From positions 1 through 54,552 of the forward strand of contig JAEYRD010000154.1 of assembly GCA_023435725.1 (NCBI GenBank): DNA of 54,552 bases. The letters are read 5' to 3'. The stretch comes from Pseudomonadota bacterium (GTDB lineage Bacteria; Pseudomonadota; Alphaproteobacteria; Rhizobiales; Xanthobacteraceae). Under the pieces are notes generated by a model, which saw only the letters and a list, made by a program, of their open reading frames with translations, did not search any database and was not told the DNA's origin. Position numbers and translations under genes: made by a program. Shown in pieces: positions 1 to 9,583 of the stretch (position 1 is its first letter; the number at the start of each line of letters is the position of its first letter).

Positions 1-833
1 CCGGCCGCGTCACCAACATCACCGACTACGGTGCGTTCGTCGAGCTCGAGCCGGGCATCGAAGGCCTGATCCACGTCTCCGAGATGTCGTGGACCAAGAA
101 GAACATGCACCCCGGCAAGATCGTCTCGACCTCGCAGGAAGTCGAAGTGCAGGTGCTGGAAGTCGATTCCGTCAAGCGCCGCATCTCGCTCGGCCTCAAG
201 CAGACCATGCGCAACCCCTGGGAGGTCTTCGTCGAAGGTCACCCGACCGGTTCGGTGGTCGAGGGCGAGGTCAAGAACAAGACCGAGTTCGGTCTGTTCC
301 TGGGTCTCGAGGGCGACGTCGACGGCATGGTCCATCTCTCCGATCTCGACTGGAAGCTTCCGGGCGAGCAGGTGATCGACAACTACAAGAAAGGCGACAT
401 GGTGAAGGCCGTGGTGCTCGATGTGGACGTCGAGAAGGAGCGTATCTCGCTCGGCATCAAGCAGCTCGAAGGCGACCCCTTCGCCGAGCCGGGCGATGTC
501 AAGAAGGGCGCGGTCGTGACCTGCGAAGTGCTCGAAGTGAAGGAAAGCGGCATCGAGGTGAAGATCTCCGGTACCGACTTCTCGACCTTCATCAAGCGCT
601 CGGAGCTCGCGCGTGACCGCAACGACCAGCGCGCCGAACGCTTTGCCGTCGGCGAGAAGGTCGATGCCCGCGTGATCCAGTTCGACAAGAAGGCCCGCAA
701 GGTCCAGGTGTCGATCAAGGCGCTCGAAGTCGCTGAAGAGAAGGAAGCCATCGCGCAGTACGGCTCCTCCGATTCGGGCGCGACGCTCGGCGACATCCTC
801 GGCACCGCGCTCAAGAACCGCGACAGCAAGTAA
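1..833 (+). CDS. rpsA: 30S ribosomal protein S1, C-terminal part
   Basis: The gene is cut by the window start and is open in frame from base 3, giving about 276 codons. It binds mRNA and brings it to the 30S subunit for initiation. Three S1 (OB-fold) repeats are visible. The first starts GRVTNITDYGAFVEL and contains GLIHVSEMSW. The second contains TEFGLFLGLEG and MVHLSDLDW. The third is the diverged last repeat, with FSTFIKRSEL. Repeats one and two end in the typical ISLG(L/I)KQ strand. The tail (GDILGTALKNRDSK) is typical of alphaproteobacterial S1. A strong hairpin terminator follows. The following genes sppA and ihfB keep the rpsA-ihfB association known from many proteobacteria. Confidence 0.97.
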   Translation, partial: GRVTNITDYGAFVELEPGIEGLIHVSEMSWTKKNMHPGKIVSTSQEVEVQVLEVDSVKRRISLGLKQTMRNPWEVFVEGHPTGSVVEGEVKNKTEFGLFLGLEGDVDGMVHLSDLDWKLPGEQVIDNYKKGDMVKAVVLDVDVEKERISLGIKQLEGDPFAEPGDVKKGAVVTCEVLEVKESGIEVKISGTDFSTFIKRSELARDRNDQRAERFAVGEKVDARVIQFDKKARKVQVSIKALEVAEEKEAIAQYGSSDSGATLGDILGTALKNRDSK

Positions 834-860
834 GCGAAACGTTCGTTTCGCTGCCATCAA

Positions 861-888
861 AGCCCCGGCTCACGCCGGGGCTTTTTTG
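861..888 (+). terminator. Rho-independent terminator of rpsA
   Basis: A perfect 9-bp stem (AGCCCCGGC / GCCGGGGCT) with a 4-base loop is followed by a run of T. It sits 28 bases after the rpsA stop. A second small hairpin (GCGAAAC-GTTC-GTTTCGC, 834-851) lies just before it. Confidence 0.9.
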
Positions 889-900
889 TTGCCGCGTTTA

Positions 901-977
901 TAGCCTGGATGGAGCGCAGCGGAATCCGGGACGTTGCCACGATTGAGGAGTCCCGGATTGCGCTGTGCTCCATTGGG
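901..977. repeat. Extragenic palindrome, 'TAGCCYGGATGGAGCG' family, diverged copy
   Basis: The left arm begins TAGCCTGGATGGAGCGCAGC and the right arm carries CCCGGATTGCGCTGTGCTCC. It is the same element as the near-perfect copy at 8262-8346, but the arms have drifted. It fills most of the rpsA-sppA gap. It could be transcribed as a hairpin; no coding content is seen. Confidence 0.8.
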
Positions 978-1095
978 GCGACGCGGCGGCCAGCCTTGTT
1001 GTCTTCAAATTGCGCCGCAATTGATGTATCCAGATAAGCCAATGGTCACGCTGTGACGGCACAACGCGCCTGGCCTTTCATTTGGAGATATTTCG

Positions 1096-2076
1096 ATGTC
1101 GATCGATTCGGACATCATCGTCGATCGCCGCAGGATCCGGCGCAAGCTGACGTTCTGGCGCGTGATGGCTGCGCTGATCGCGATCGGGGCGATCACGAGC
1201 TTCGCGCTGATCGCGACACCCGGTGCGCGCGGCACGTTCGTATCCGCCGGCTCGATCGCGCGGGTCCATATCGATGGGTTGATCCGCAGCGACTCCGAGC
1301 GCACACAGGCGCTGGAGCGGCTGGAGAGCTCGCAGGCCGCCGCGGTCATCGTTCACATCAACTCGCCGGGCGGCACCACCGCCGGCTCCGAGCAGCTCTA
1401 CGATTCGTTGACGCGGCTGAAGGCCAAGAAGCCGCTCGTCGTCGTGGTCGAGGGCCTCGCCGCGTCCGGCGGCTACATCACTGCGATCGCGAGCGACCAC
1501 ATCATCGCCCAGCAGAGCTCGCTGGTCGGTTCGATCGGCGTGCTGTTCCAGTTTCCGAACGTGGCGGAGCTTCTGAAGACCATCGGCGTCAAGGTCGAGG
1601 AGGTGAAGTCCACGCCCCTGAAGGCTGCACCCAACGGTTTTGAGCCGACCAGCCCCGAGGCGCGGGCTGCGCTCGATGCGCTCGTGAAGGATTCCTACGC
1701 CTGGTTCAAGGGACTGGTGAGGGAACGGCGTGGCATGGACGACACGCAGCTGGAAAAAGTCGCCGATGGCCGTGTCTTCACCGGGCGCCAGGCGATCGAT
1801 CTCAAGCTGATCGATCAGCTCGGCGACGAGAAGACGGCGGTGACCTGGCTGGTCGAGCAGAAGGGCGTCAAGAAGGGCCTCACCGTCCGTGATTTCAGGC
1901 TCCAGCCGCGGTTTGGCGATCTGCCGTTCCTCAGGACGGCTGCTGCCGTGACGCTGGAAGCGCTTGGTTTAGGCTCGATTGCACATCAGATCGGGCAGTC
2001 CGGCGTTGCGCAGGCGGTCGACCGGTTCGGAATGGACGGAATGCTGGCCTTGTGGCAGCCGGCGGCGTCAAATTGA
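1096..2076 (+). CDS. sppA: Signal peptide peptidase SppA, short (36K) type
   Basis: This is a membrane-anchored serine protease that degrades cleaved signal peptides. The 326-residue protein has a basic N-terminus, one membrane segment (about residues 20-41) and a single S49 domain, which is the short form found in Bacillus and alphaproteobacteria rather than the duplicated E. coli form. The Ser/Lys dyad is visible: Ser124 in EGLAASGGY and Lys176 in STPLKAAP. Their 52-residue spacing equals that of the B. subtilis enzyme (Ser147/Lys199). The substrate-groove motif HINSPGG is at 88-93, and SLVGSIGV follows the nucleophile. It lies between rpsA and ihfB on the same strand but has its own leader with a palindrome. 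Confidence 0.95.
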   Translation: MSIDSDIIVDRRRIRRKLTFWRVMAALIAIGAITSFALIATPGARGTFVSAGSIARVHIDGLIRSDSERTQALERLESSQAAAVIVHINSPGGTTAGSEQLYDSLTRLKAKKPLVVVVEGLAASGGYITAIASDHIIAQQSSLVGSIGVLFQFPNVAELLKTIGVKVEEVKSTPLKAAPNGFEPTSPEARAALDALVKDSYAWFKGLVRERRGMDDTQLEKVADGRVFTGRQAIDLKLIDQLGDEKTAVTWLVEQKGVKKGLTVRDFRLQPRFGDLPFLRTAAAVTLEALGLGSIAHQIGQSGVAQAVDRFGMDGMLALWQPAASN

Positions 2077-2249
2077 GCGGACCGGGCGAGCCCTCCGAGG
2101 CTTTTCCCGTCTGACGGGTACGGGGGGCAGTCCGCTTTTTCGGCATTTGTCACGTATTTTCACGACGCTCAACCTTGATTTAGCGTCTTGACAGATCACG
2201 GTATTTTCACGGAAATGGTCATCCGCACGCTCCCGGGTCCTATCTCTCG

Positions 2250-2555
2250 ATGATCAAATCCGAACTTGTTCAGCGTATCGCCGAGCACAACCCGCATCTG
2301 TACCAGCGGGATGTCGAGAACATTGTGAATGCGATTCTCGAAGAGATCGTAGCGGCTCTCGCGCGCGGTGATCGCGTCGAGTTGCGCGGCTTCGGTGCCT
2401 TCTCGGTGAAGCATCGCCCAGCGCGCGCTGGCCGCAATCCGCGCACCGGCGCTCATGTACCGGTCGACCAGAAGAGTGTTCCATTCTTCAAGACCGGCAA
2501 GGAAATGCGCGAGCGGCTGAACCGCGACCATCCGGATCCCGGCGCGGCTGACTGA
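2250..2555 (+). CDS. ihfB: Integration host factor beta subunit
   Basis: A 101-residue DNABII protein that pairs with IhfA to bend DNA sharply at specific sites. It has the N-terminal helices (MIKSELVQRIAEHNPHLY), the core ELRGFGAFSV and the beta-arm with GRNPRTG whose Pro intercalates into the minor groove. The short tail after the last helix is normal for IHF-beta. It follows sppA and precedes a lapA-like gene, as in E. coli where ihfB is next to genes for small membrane proteins. The 173-base leader holds two copies of GTATTTTCACG (about 2154 and 2201), which may be regulatory. Confidence 0.96.
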   Translation: MIKSELVQRIAEHNPHLYQRDVENIVNAILEEIVAALARGDRVELRGFGAFSVKHRPARAGRNPRTGAHVPVDQKSVPFFKTGKEMRERLNRDHPDPGAAD

Positions 2556-2626
2556 GGCCATCGTCACGGTTTTCCGTGGTCGCTTGAGATGCGGCCGGAA
2601 GCTTGATTCAAGGCGAGCGAAGCGAG

Positions 2627-3019
2627 ATGCGAAAGTTCCTGACCGCGCTGATCGTGATTCCGCTGGGCCTGATCCTGGTGACCTTCGCTGTCGCCAACCA
2701 CCATTTCGTCACGGTCTCCTTCGACCCCTTCCTGGCGGACGACCCGGCATTGTCGATCACGCTGCCGCTGTTCCTGCTCCTGATCCTGGTGGCCGCGCTC
2801 GGTGTCCTGGCCGGCGGTTGCGCCGTCTGGCTCGGGCAGCGGCACTGGCGGCGCGCCGCGCGCCGGAATGATGCGGCGGCACGCGCTGCCCGGGGCGAAT
2901 TGGCCGATTTGCGGGCCCAAATGGCCCCAGCGAAGCCCGAGGCCCAGCGTCTCCCCGCCCCCTCCGGGGTGGGCCTTTACGGGCCCATCGGGCGAGACAA
3001 GCAGCGCGCGACGTTGTAG
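2627..3019 (+). CDS. LapA-domain membrane protein (DUF1049)
   Basis: A small inner-membrane protein of about 130 residues. Two hydrophobic segments are visible: FLTALIVIPLGLILVTFAVA near the start, and ITLPLFLLLILVAALGVLAG at about 43-62. A basic, Ala/Arg-rich cytosolic helix follows, then a tail rich in Pro/Gly. This is the layout of LapA-domain proteins, which in E. coli help control LPS synthesis together with LapB. Position next to ihfB fits, because E. coli has lapAB near that region; no lapB-like TPR gene is in the window. I chose the ATG at 2627. An in-frame TTG at 2603 would add eight residues before the membrane helix but has no better ribosome site. Confidence 0.75.
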   Translation: MRKFLTALIVIPLGLILVTFAVANHHFVTVSFDPFLADDPALSITLPLFLLLILVAALGVLAGGCAVWLGQRHWRRAARRNDAAARAARGELADLRAQMAPAKPEAQRLPAPSGVGLYGPIGRDKQRATL

Positions 3020-3085
3020 AAGCGGCCGCAATCGAAAACCCCGTTTTCCCGCCGCGCGCCCGCGGCTTCTACCTGCTTTGAGACC

Positions 3086-3741
3086 ATGACCCTGCTCGTC
3101 AAAATCTGCGGCCTGTCCACGCGCGAGACGCTCGAGGTAGCGCTCGATGCGGGCGCCGACATGGTGGGGTTCGTGTTCTTTCCCCCGTCGCCGCGGCATC
3201 TGTCGCTGGAGGCGGGGCGCGACCTCGGCCGCCAGGTGAAGCGCCGCGCGCTCAAGGTCGCGCTCACCGTCGATGCCGACGATGCCACGCTCGACAACAT
3301 CATGGACGCGCTTTCGCCGGATATTCTTCAGCTTCATGGCAAGGAGAGCGTGGCGCGGCTGCGCGACATCAAGCAGCGGTTCAGCCGCCCGGTGATGAAG
3401 GCGGTGCCGGTTGCAGCTGCCGCCGATCTCGACGTGCTGCCCGGCTATGCCGCGGTTGCCGACCGCATCCTGTTTGATGCGCGCGCGCCGAAGGACGCAA
3501 CGCGGCCCGGCGGCTTAGGGGCACCCTTCGACTGGCACCTGCTCGAGAATCTCGATCTGAAGCTGCCCTACATGGTTTCGGGCGGGCTTCACGCCGACAA
3601 CGTTGCCGAGGCCCTCCGCGTCACCCGCGCCGGCGGCGTCGACGTGTCCTCCGGTGTCGAGAGCGCCTCCGGGATCAAGGATCCCGAGATGATCAAGGCC
3701 TTTATTCGCGCCGCGCGCGCTAGCCAAGAGTTGAGCGTACG

Positions 3742-3745
<4 letters not shown>
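3086..3745 (+). CDS. trpF: Phosphoribosylanthranilate isomerase
   Basis: Converts N-(5-phosphoribosyl)anthranilate to the ribulose form in tryptophan synthesis. The 219-residue TIM barrel starts VKICGLSTRE, where the Cys is the general base. It has DMVGFVFFPPSPRHLS, the strand with LQLHGKE, then LFDARAP with the general-acid Asp, and the phosphate-binding GGLHADNV and GVDVSSGVES. The stop overlaps the trpB start (ATGA), so translation is coupled. trpF-trpB-trpA-accD-folC is the usual alphaproteobacterial order; trpC and trpD are not here. Confidence 0.97.
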
Positions 3746-4959
<1,214 letters not shown>

Positions 4960-4980
4960 GGCTGGCGTCACGCTTCCTTC

Positions 4981-5003
4981 ACCTCTCCCCGGAGGGGAGA
5001 GGT
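4981..5003. repeat. Small REP-like palindrome between trpB and trpA
   Basis: A perfect 10-bp stem (ACCTCTCCCC / GGGGAGAGGT) with a 3-base loop. It is related to the CCTCTCCCGC palindromes at 48011-48127. It has no T-run, so it is unlikely to end transcription, but it could protect or separate the trpB and trpA messages. Confidence 0.8.
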
Positions 5004-5025
5004 ATAGCACAGCGACAGCCGAACC

Positions 5026-5862
5026 ATGACCACGCGTATCGACACCCGTTTTGCCGAGCTGAAGAAAGCGGGCCGCTCGGCCTTCGTCACCTTCGTGATG
5101 GCCGGCGATCCCGATCCGGCGACGTCGCTCGAGATCATCAAGGCGTTGCCGAAGGCGGGCGCTGACGTGATCGAGCTCGGCATGCCGTTCACGGATCCGA
5201 TGGCCGACGGCCCGTCGATCCAGGCGGCGGGCCTGCGCGCGCTCAAGGCCGGCATGACGCTGAAGAAGACGCTGGAGCTCGTGCGCGGCTTCCGCAAGGA
5301 CGACGACGCGACGCCGATCGTACTGATGGGCTACTACAACCCGATCTACATCTACGGCGTCGACAAGTTCCTGGTCGATGCGAAGGCCGCCGGCGTCGAT
5401 GGCCTGATCATCGTCGACCTGCCGCCGGAAGAGGACGACGAGCTCTGCCTGCCCGCAATGAAGGCCGGCCTCAACTTCATTCGTCTGGCAACGCCGACAA
5501 CCGACGACAAGCGCCTGCCGGCCGTGCTCGCCAACACGTCGGGCTTCGTCTACTACGTCGCCATCACCGGCATCACGGGTGCGGCGGCTGCGGACGCCAC
5601 TGCCGTGAGCGCGGCGGTTACCCGCATCAAGCGACACACCACGCTGCCGGTCTGCGTCGGCTTCGGCATCCGCACGCCGGAGAACGCCCGCGCCATCGCT
5701 TCCCATGCCAACGGCGCTGTGGTCGGCACTGCGCTGGTCGATGCCCTCAAGAATAGCCTCGATGCGGAAGGACGGGCCACCGGCAAGACCGTTAACGCCG
5801 TCGCGGAATTGACGGTGTCCCTGGCCCAGGGCGTCCGGGGCGCACAACAGGCGGCGGAATAG
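5026..5862 (+). CDS. trpA: Tryptophan synthase alpha chain
   Basis: Cleaves indole-3-glycerol phosphate to indole, which is channelled to TrpB. The 278-residue TIM barrel has the catalytic Glu in GADVIELGMPF and the catalytic Asp in the following DPMADGPSIQ. The phosphate-binding end includes VCVGFGIRTPE and GAVVGTALVD. The start ATG follows the REP-like element, and the stop is about 110 bases before the accD start. Confidence 0.98.
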   Translation: MTTRIDTRFAELKKAGRSAFVTFVMAGDPDPATSLEIIKALPKAGADVIELGMPFTDPMADGPSIQAAGLRALKAGMTLKKTLELVRGFRKDDDATPIVLMGYYNPIYIYGVDKFLVDAKAAGVDGLIIVDLPPEEDDELCLPAMKAGLNFIRLATPTTDDKRLPAVLANTSGFVYYVAITGITGAAAADATAVSAAVTRIKRHTTLPVCVGFGIRTPENARAIASHANGAVVGTALVDALKNSLDAEGRATGKTVNAVAELTVSLAQGVRGAQQAAE

Positions 5863-5972
5863 GCCACAATTCCGCTTCGTGGCGGATGACAGTGCGGCTT
5901 GCCGGGCAGAAGCCCGGCCGCCATATATCCCTTCAGGCGATCCCCAGGCGGGTTCGCACATCGGAGCAAACC

Positions 5973-6914
5973 ATGAACTGGCTTACCAATGTGGTCCGGC
6001 CGAAGATCCGCAACATGCTGCGGCGGGAGACGCCGGAGAATCTTTGGATCAAGTGCCCGGATTCCGGACAGCTCGTGTTCTACAAGGACGTCGAGGCCAA
6101 CCAGTTCGTCATTCCCGGCTCGAACTACCACATGCGCATGGGCGCAGTGGCGCGACTGAAGTCGATCTTCGACAACGAGACCTGGTTTGACGTTGCGCTG
6201 CCGGACGTCACGCCCGACCCGCTCAAGTTCCGCGACGAGAAGAAATACGTCGACCGCATCAAGGATGCGCGCGCGCGGACCAATCTGAACGACGCGATCA
6301 AGGTCGGCTATGGCAAGCTCGAAGGTGCCGCCGTCGTCGTCGCCGTGCAGGATTTCGATTTCATGGGCGGCTCGCTCGGCATGGCCGCGGGTGAAGCCAT
6401 CGTGCGCGGGCTGGAACTCGCGGTCGAGAAGAAGTCGCCGTTCATCGTGTTCGCCGCCAGCGGCGGCGCGCGCATGCAGGAGGGCATCTTGTCGCTGATG
6501 CAGATGCCGCGCACCACCGTCGCGGTGCAGATGCTGCGCGAGGCCAAGCAGCCCTACATCGTCGTGCTGACCAACCCGACCACCGGCGGCGTCACCGCGT
6601 CCTATGCGATGCTGGGCGACGTGCAGATCGCCGAGCCCGGCGCGCTGATCGGTTTTGCCGGCGCGCGCGTGATCGAGCAGACCATCCGCGAAAAGCTCCC
6701 CGAAGGTTTCCAGCGCGCCGAGTACCTGAAGGAGCACGGCATGGTCGACATGGTCGTGCATCGCCACGAATTGCGCCCGACCCTGGCGCGGCTATGCCGC
6801 CTCCTGACCAGGGCGCCGGCGCTGGAGGGCGCATCGAAGCCCATGCAACCCGTCACGAGCCCGGCGCAGATCGTACCGGCTCCCGAGACGGCGCCGGCCG
6901 CGCCGCACGCGTGA
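5973..6914 (+). CDS. accD: Acetyl-CoA carboxylase carboxyltransferase beta subunit
   Basis: With AccA it moves the carboxyl group from carboxybiotin to acetyl-CoA, giving malonyl-CoA for fatty acid synthesis. The protein is 313 residues from ATG 5973, which gives the family N-terminus MNWLTNVVRPKI; an upstream in-frame start at 5886 gives no family sequence. The crotonase-fold core is intact (AVQDFDFMGGSLG, ASGGARMQEGILSLMQM, NPTTGGVTASYA). The N-terminal zinc ribbon is degraded: WIKCPDSGQ keeps one Cys and VIPGSNYHMRM has none, where E. coli has four Cys. The C-terminal tail is Pro/Ala rich. The stop overlaps the folC GTG start (GTGA). Confidence 0.96.
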   Translation: MNWLTNVVRPKIRNMLRRETPENLWIKCPDSGQLVFYKDVEANQFVIPGSNYHMRMGAVARLKSIFDNETWFDVALPDVTPDPLKFRDEKKYVDRIKDARARTNLNDAIKVGYGKLEGAAVVVAVQDFDFMGGSLGMAAGEAIVRGLELAVEKKSPFIVFAASGGARMQEGILSLMQMPRTTVAVQMLREAKQPYIVVLTNPTTGGVTASYAMLGDVQIAEPGALIGFAGARVIEQTIREKLPEGFQRAEYLKEHGMVDMVVHRHELRPTLARLCRLLTRAPALEGASKPMQPVTSPAQIVPAPETAPAAPHA

Positions 6915-8254
6915 ACGCCTCCTCTGACAGCGCAAAGCCGCCGCTCGGCGATTTGATCGGGCGGCTGTCGGCCCTGCATCAGAAGCGCATCGATCTCGGG
7001 CTGGAGCGGATGCACCGTCTGCTTGAGCGGCTCGGTCATCCCGAGCGCAAGCTGCCGCCGGTGATCCACATCGCCGGCACCAACGGCAAGGGTTCGACGC
7101 TCGCTTATCTGCGCGCGACGCTGGAAGCCGCAGGCCTGCGCGTCCACGCCTACACCTCGCCCTATCTGGTCCGCATCAACGAATGTTTCCGGCTTGGCCG
7201 CGTCGGCGGCGGCGTGCTCGTCGGCGACGACGAGTTGCGCGCGGCGCTGGAAGAGGTCGAGCGCGTCAATGCCGGCGAGGCCGCAACCGTGTTCGAGCTG
7301 AAGACCGCCGCGGCGTTCCATCTGTTCGCACAGAATCCGGCCGATGTGGTGCTGCTCGAAGTCGGCCTCGGCGGCCGGCTCGATTCCACCAACGTGGTCG
7401 ACGCGCCCGCGGCTTGCGTGATCACGCCTGTTAGCATGGACCACATGGACTTTCTCGGGCCCACGCTGACATCGATCGCCGGCGAGAAGGCGGCGATCAT
7501 CAAGCGTGGCGTGCCCGTCGCTTGCGCTGAGCAGGCACCGGAGGCGATGGCCGTGATCGAGGCGCAGGCCAGGCGCATGCGCGCGCCGCTGTTTGCCGCG
7601 GGCGAAAGCTGGCACGTCAATGTCGAGCACGGGCGTCTGGTTTATTCCGACGAGCGCGGCCTGATGGATCTCACGGCGCCGCGCCTGTTCGGCCGTCACC
7701 AGTTCGACAATGCCGGCCTTGCGATCGCGACCCTTCGCGCGATCCCGGGCTTCAAGATCAATCAGGCGGCATTCGAAGCCGGCATCGTTGGCGCGGAATG
7801 GCCGGCGCGGATGCAGCGCATCACCACGGGCGAGCTGCTCTCCTGGGGACCGCAGGGGTCAGAAATCTGGCTCGATGGCGGGCACAATGCCGAGGGCGGG
7901 CGCGTCGCGGCGGCCGCGCTCGGCGATCTCGAGGAGCGGGTGTCGCGGCCGCTGGTGGTGATCGCGGGCATGATGGCCAACAAGGACGCGGAAGGTTTTC
8001 TTGCGAACTTCGCGGGTCTCACCCGCCACATCATCGCGGTACCGATTCCCGACACAGAGAACGCGATGCCGGTTGACCGGCTTGGGGACGCCGCGCGCAG
8101 CCTCGGCATGCGCGTCGAGCCCGCGCCCGGCATCGAGGCCGCGCTGCGCGCTCTGTCGCGGCTCGCCTACGAAGTGCCGCCGCGCATCCTGATCACCGGC
8201 TCGCTCTATCTCGCCGGCCACGTCCTGGGGCTCAACGGCACGCCTCCTGCATAG
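6911..8254 (+). CDS. folC: Dihydrofolate synthase / folylpolyglutamate synthase
   Basis: Adds glutamate to dihydropteroate and to folates, an ATP-dependent Mur-ligase-type reaction. The P-loop is HIAGTNGKGST at about residues 53-63. Also visible are TSPYLVRINE, VGLGGRLDSTN, the metal and carbamyl-Lys region SMDHMDFLG and SIAGEKAAIIK, and WLDGGHNAEGG in the C-terminal domain. I place the start at GTG 6911, which overlaps the accD stop in GTGA and gives 447 residues, a normal length. The frame stays open upstream inside accD, but that part has no family similarity. Confidence 0.95.
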   Translation: MNASSDSAKPPLGDLIGRLSALHQKRIDLGLERMHRLLERLGHPERKLPPVIHIAGTNGKGSTLAYLRATLEAAGLRVHAYTSPYLVRINECFRLGRVGGGVLVGDDELRAALEEVERVNAGEAATVFELKTAAAFHLFAQNPADVVLLEVGLGGRLDSTNVVDAPAACVITPVSMDHMDFLGPTLTSIAGEKAAIIKRGVPVACAEQAPEAMAVIEAQARRMRAPLFAAGESWHVNVEHGRLVYSDERGLMDLTAPRLFGRHQFDNAGLAIATLRAIPGFKINQAAFEAGIVGAEWPARMQRITTGELLSWGPQGSEIWLDGGHNAEGGRVAAAALGDLEERVSRPLVVIAGMMANKDAEGFLANFAGLTRHIIAVPIPDTENAMPVDRLGDAARSLGMRVEPAPGIEAALRALSRLAYEVPPRILITGSLYLAGHVLGLNGTPPA

Positions 8255-8261
8255 CGGTTGC

Positions 8262-8346
8262 GTAGCCCGGATGGAGCGAAGCGCAATCCGGGATCGTGCC
8301 GCAAGCGATGAAGGCCCCGGATTACGCTTCGCTCCATCCGGGCTAC
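8262..8346. repeat. Extragenic palindrome, near-perfect copy
   Basis: Two 31-base arms (8262-8292 and 8316-8346) pair with one mismatch. The left arm starts GTAGCCCGGATGGAGCGAAG and the right arm ends CTCCATCCGGGCTAC. It is followed at once by a piece (GCTGCGCTGCGTCCGGGGCA) of the other palindrome family seen at 16336 and 30252. It fills the folC-phosphoesterase gap. Confidence 0.92.
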
Positions 8347-8387
8347 GATACTAAGCGCTGCGCTGCGTCCGGGGCACGAGACAGGAA

Positions 8388-9137
8388 ATGCCGATGCGTT
8401 TTGCCGCGATTGCCGACGTTCACGGAAACTACCTCGCGCTGGAGGCGGTGCTTGCCGATATCCGCGCACAGGGAGTCGCCGACATCGTCAATCTCGGCGA
8501 CATGCTGAGCGGTCCGTTGGATGCGCGACATACCATCGAGATCCTGATGAAGCTCGATGCCGTGCACGTGCTCGGCAACCACGATCGCTACCTGCTCGAC
8601 CGCCCGCCCGAGAAAATGGGCTCATGGGACCGTCCCGCGCATGCGCAACTGGAGAGCTCGCAGCTCGACTGGTTGCGGTCGCAGCCGATGACCCGCGTGT
8701 TCCGCGAGCAGGTCTTCCTGTGCCACGCGACACCAGACAATGACGAAATCTATTGGCTCGAAACCGTCCATCCCGACGGCACGGTCGCACTATCTCCGCT
8801 CGACCGGATCGAGCAGTCAGCGAAGGGCGTCACGCAGTCGCTGATCCTCTGCGCCCACACGCATCTCGCCCGGGCGGTGCGGTTGCGCGATGGCCGGCTG
8901 ATCGTCAATCCCGGCAGCGTCGGCAGCCCCGGCTATCGCGACGTGCATCCGTTCCCGCATGTTGTCGAGGCCGGCACGCCACATGCGCGCTATGCGATTC
9001 TCGAACTGACCGATAGTGCCTGGCAGGTGACGTTCCGCCACGTCGCCTACGATCACGAGACGATGGCAGCGCTCGCACGCCGCAACGGCCAGCCGGAGCT
9101 GGCGAGCGCGCTCGCGACGGGATGGATCAATCCGTGA
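8388..9137 (+). CDS. Calcineurin-like metallophosphoesterase
   Basis: A 249-residue soluble phosphoesterase of the YfcE/MJ0936 type. The full two-metal site is visible: Asp10 and His12 (ADVHGN), Asp38 (LGD), Asn64-His65 (GNHDR), His114 (CHATPDN), His158 and His160 (AHTH), followed by NPGSVGSP. The substrate cannot be read from sequence; relatives hydrolyse cyclic nucleotides or small phosphodiesters. The start is ATG 8388 or ATG 8394, and the AGGAA just before 8388 is better spaced for 8394. It is convergent with trxA. Confidence 0.88.
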   Translation: MPMRFAAIADVHGNYLALEAVLADIRAQGVADIVNLGDMLSGPLDARHTIEILMKLDAVHVLGNHDRYLLDRPPEKMGSWDRPAHAQLESSQLDWLRSQPMTRVFREQVFLCHATPDNDEIYWLETVHPDGTVALSPLDRIEQSAKGVTQSLILCAHTHLARAVRLRDGRLIVNPGSVGSPGYRDVHPFPHVVEAGTPHARYAILELTDSAWQVTFRHVAYDHETMAALARRNGQPELASALATGWINP

Positions 9138-9168
9138 AAAACAAAACGGCCGGCATGACGCCGGCCGT
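9138..9168 (-). terminator. Terminator of trxA
   Basis: A perfect 9-bp stem (ACGGCCGGC / GCCGGCCGT, 9146-9168) with a 5-base loop. On the - strand it is followed by TTTGTTTTT, so it ends the trxA transcript. The + side has no T-run, though the hairpin may still help end the phosphoesterase message. Confidence 0.85.
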
Positions 9169-9195
9169 TACATAACTCTTCACTCGCGACTCGGA

Positions 9196-9516
9196 TCAGA
9201 CCGCGGAGGTGATCCACTGCTGAAGCTTCGCCTTCGGTGCCGCGCCAACCTGACGGGAGGCCATCTCGCCGCCCTTGAAGATCATCAGGGTCGGGATCGA
9301 CATCACGCCATACTTGGACGCGGTCTTCGGGCTCTCGTCGACATTGAGCTTCACGATCTTGACCTTGTCGCCCATCGCGCCGGCGATCTCGTCGAGCGCG
9401 GGCGCGATCATGCGGCAGGGGCCACACCACTCGGCCCAGAAATCGACGACCACGGGGCCGTTCGCCTTGAGCACTTCCGCTTCGAAATCGGCGTCGGAAA
9501 CCTTGCTAACGGCCAT
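9196..9516 (-). CDS. trxA: Thioredoxin 1
   Basis: A 106-residue cytosolic disulfide reductase. The active site is WCGPC (Cys31, Cys34) within VVDFWAEWCGPCRMIAP, and the cis-proline is Pro75 in SIPTLMIF. It is the last gene of the long - strand run, 67 bases after addA, and ends in a clear terminator. The addA-trxA neighbourhood is common in Rhizobiales. Confidence 0.98.
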   Translation of the reverse strand: MAVSKVSDADFEAEVLKANGPVVVDFWAEWCGPCRMIAPALDEIAGAMGDKVKIVKLNVDESPKTASKYGVMSIPTLMIFKGGEMASRQVGAAPKAKLQQWITSAV

Positions 9517-9583
9517 TGGAGTACCTCACTCGGTTGAGAGAATCGGCGCGACCTGGAATCGCGCCCGGGATCATGGGGTCAAC

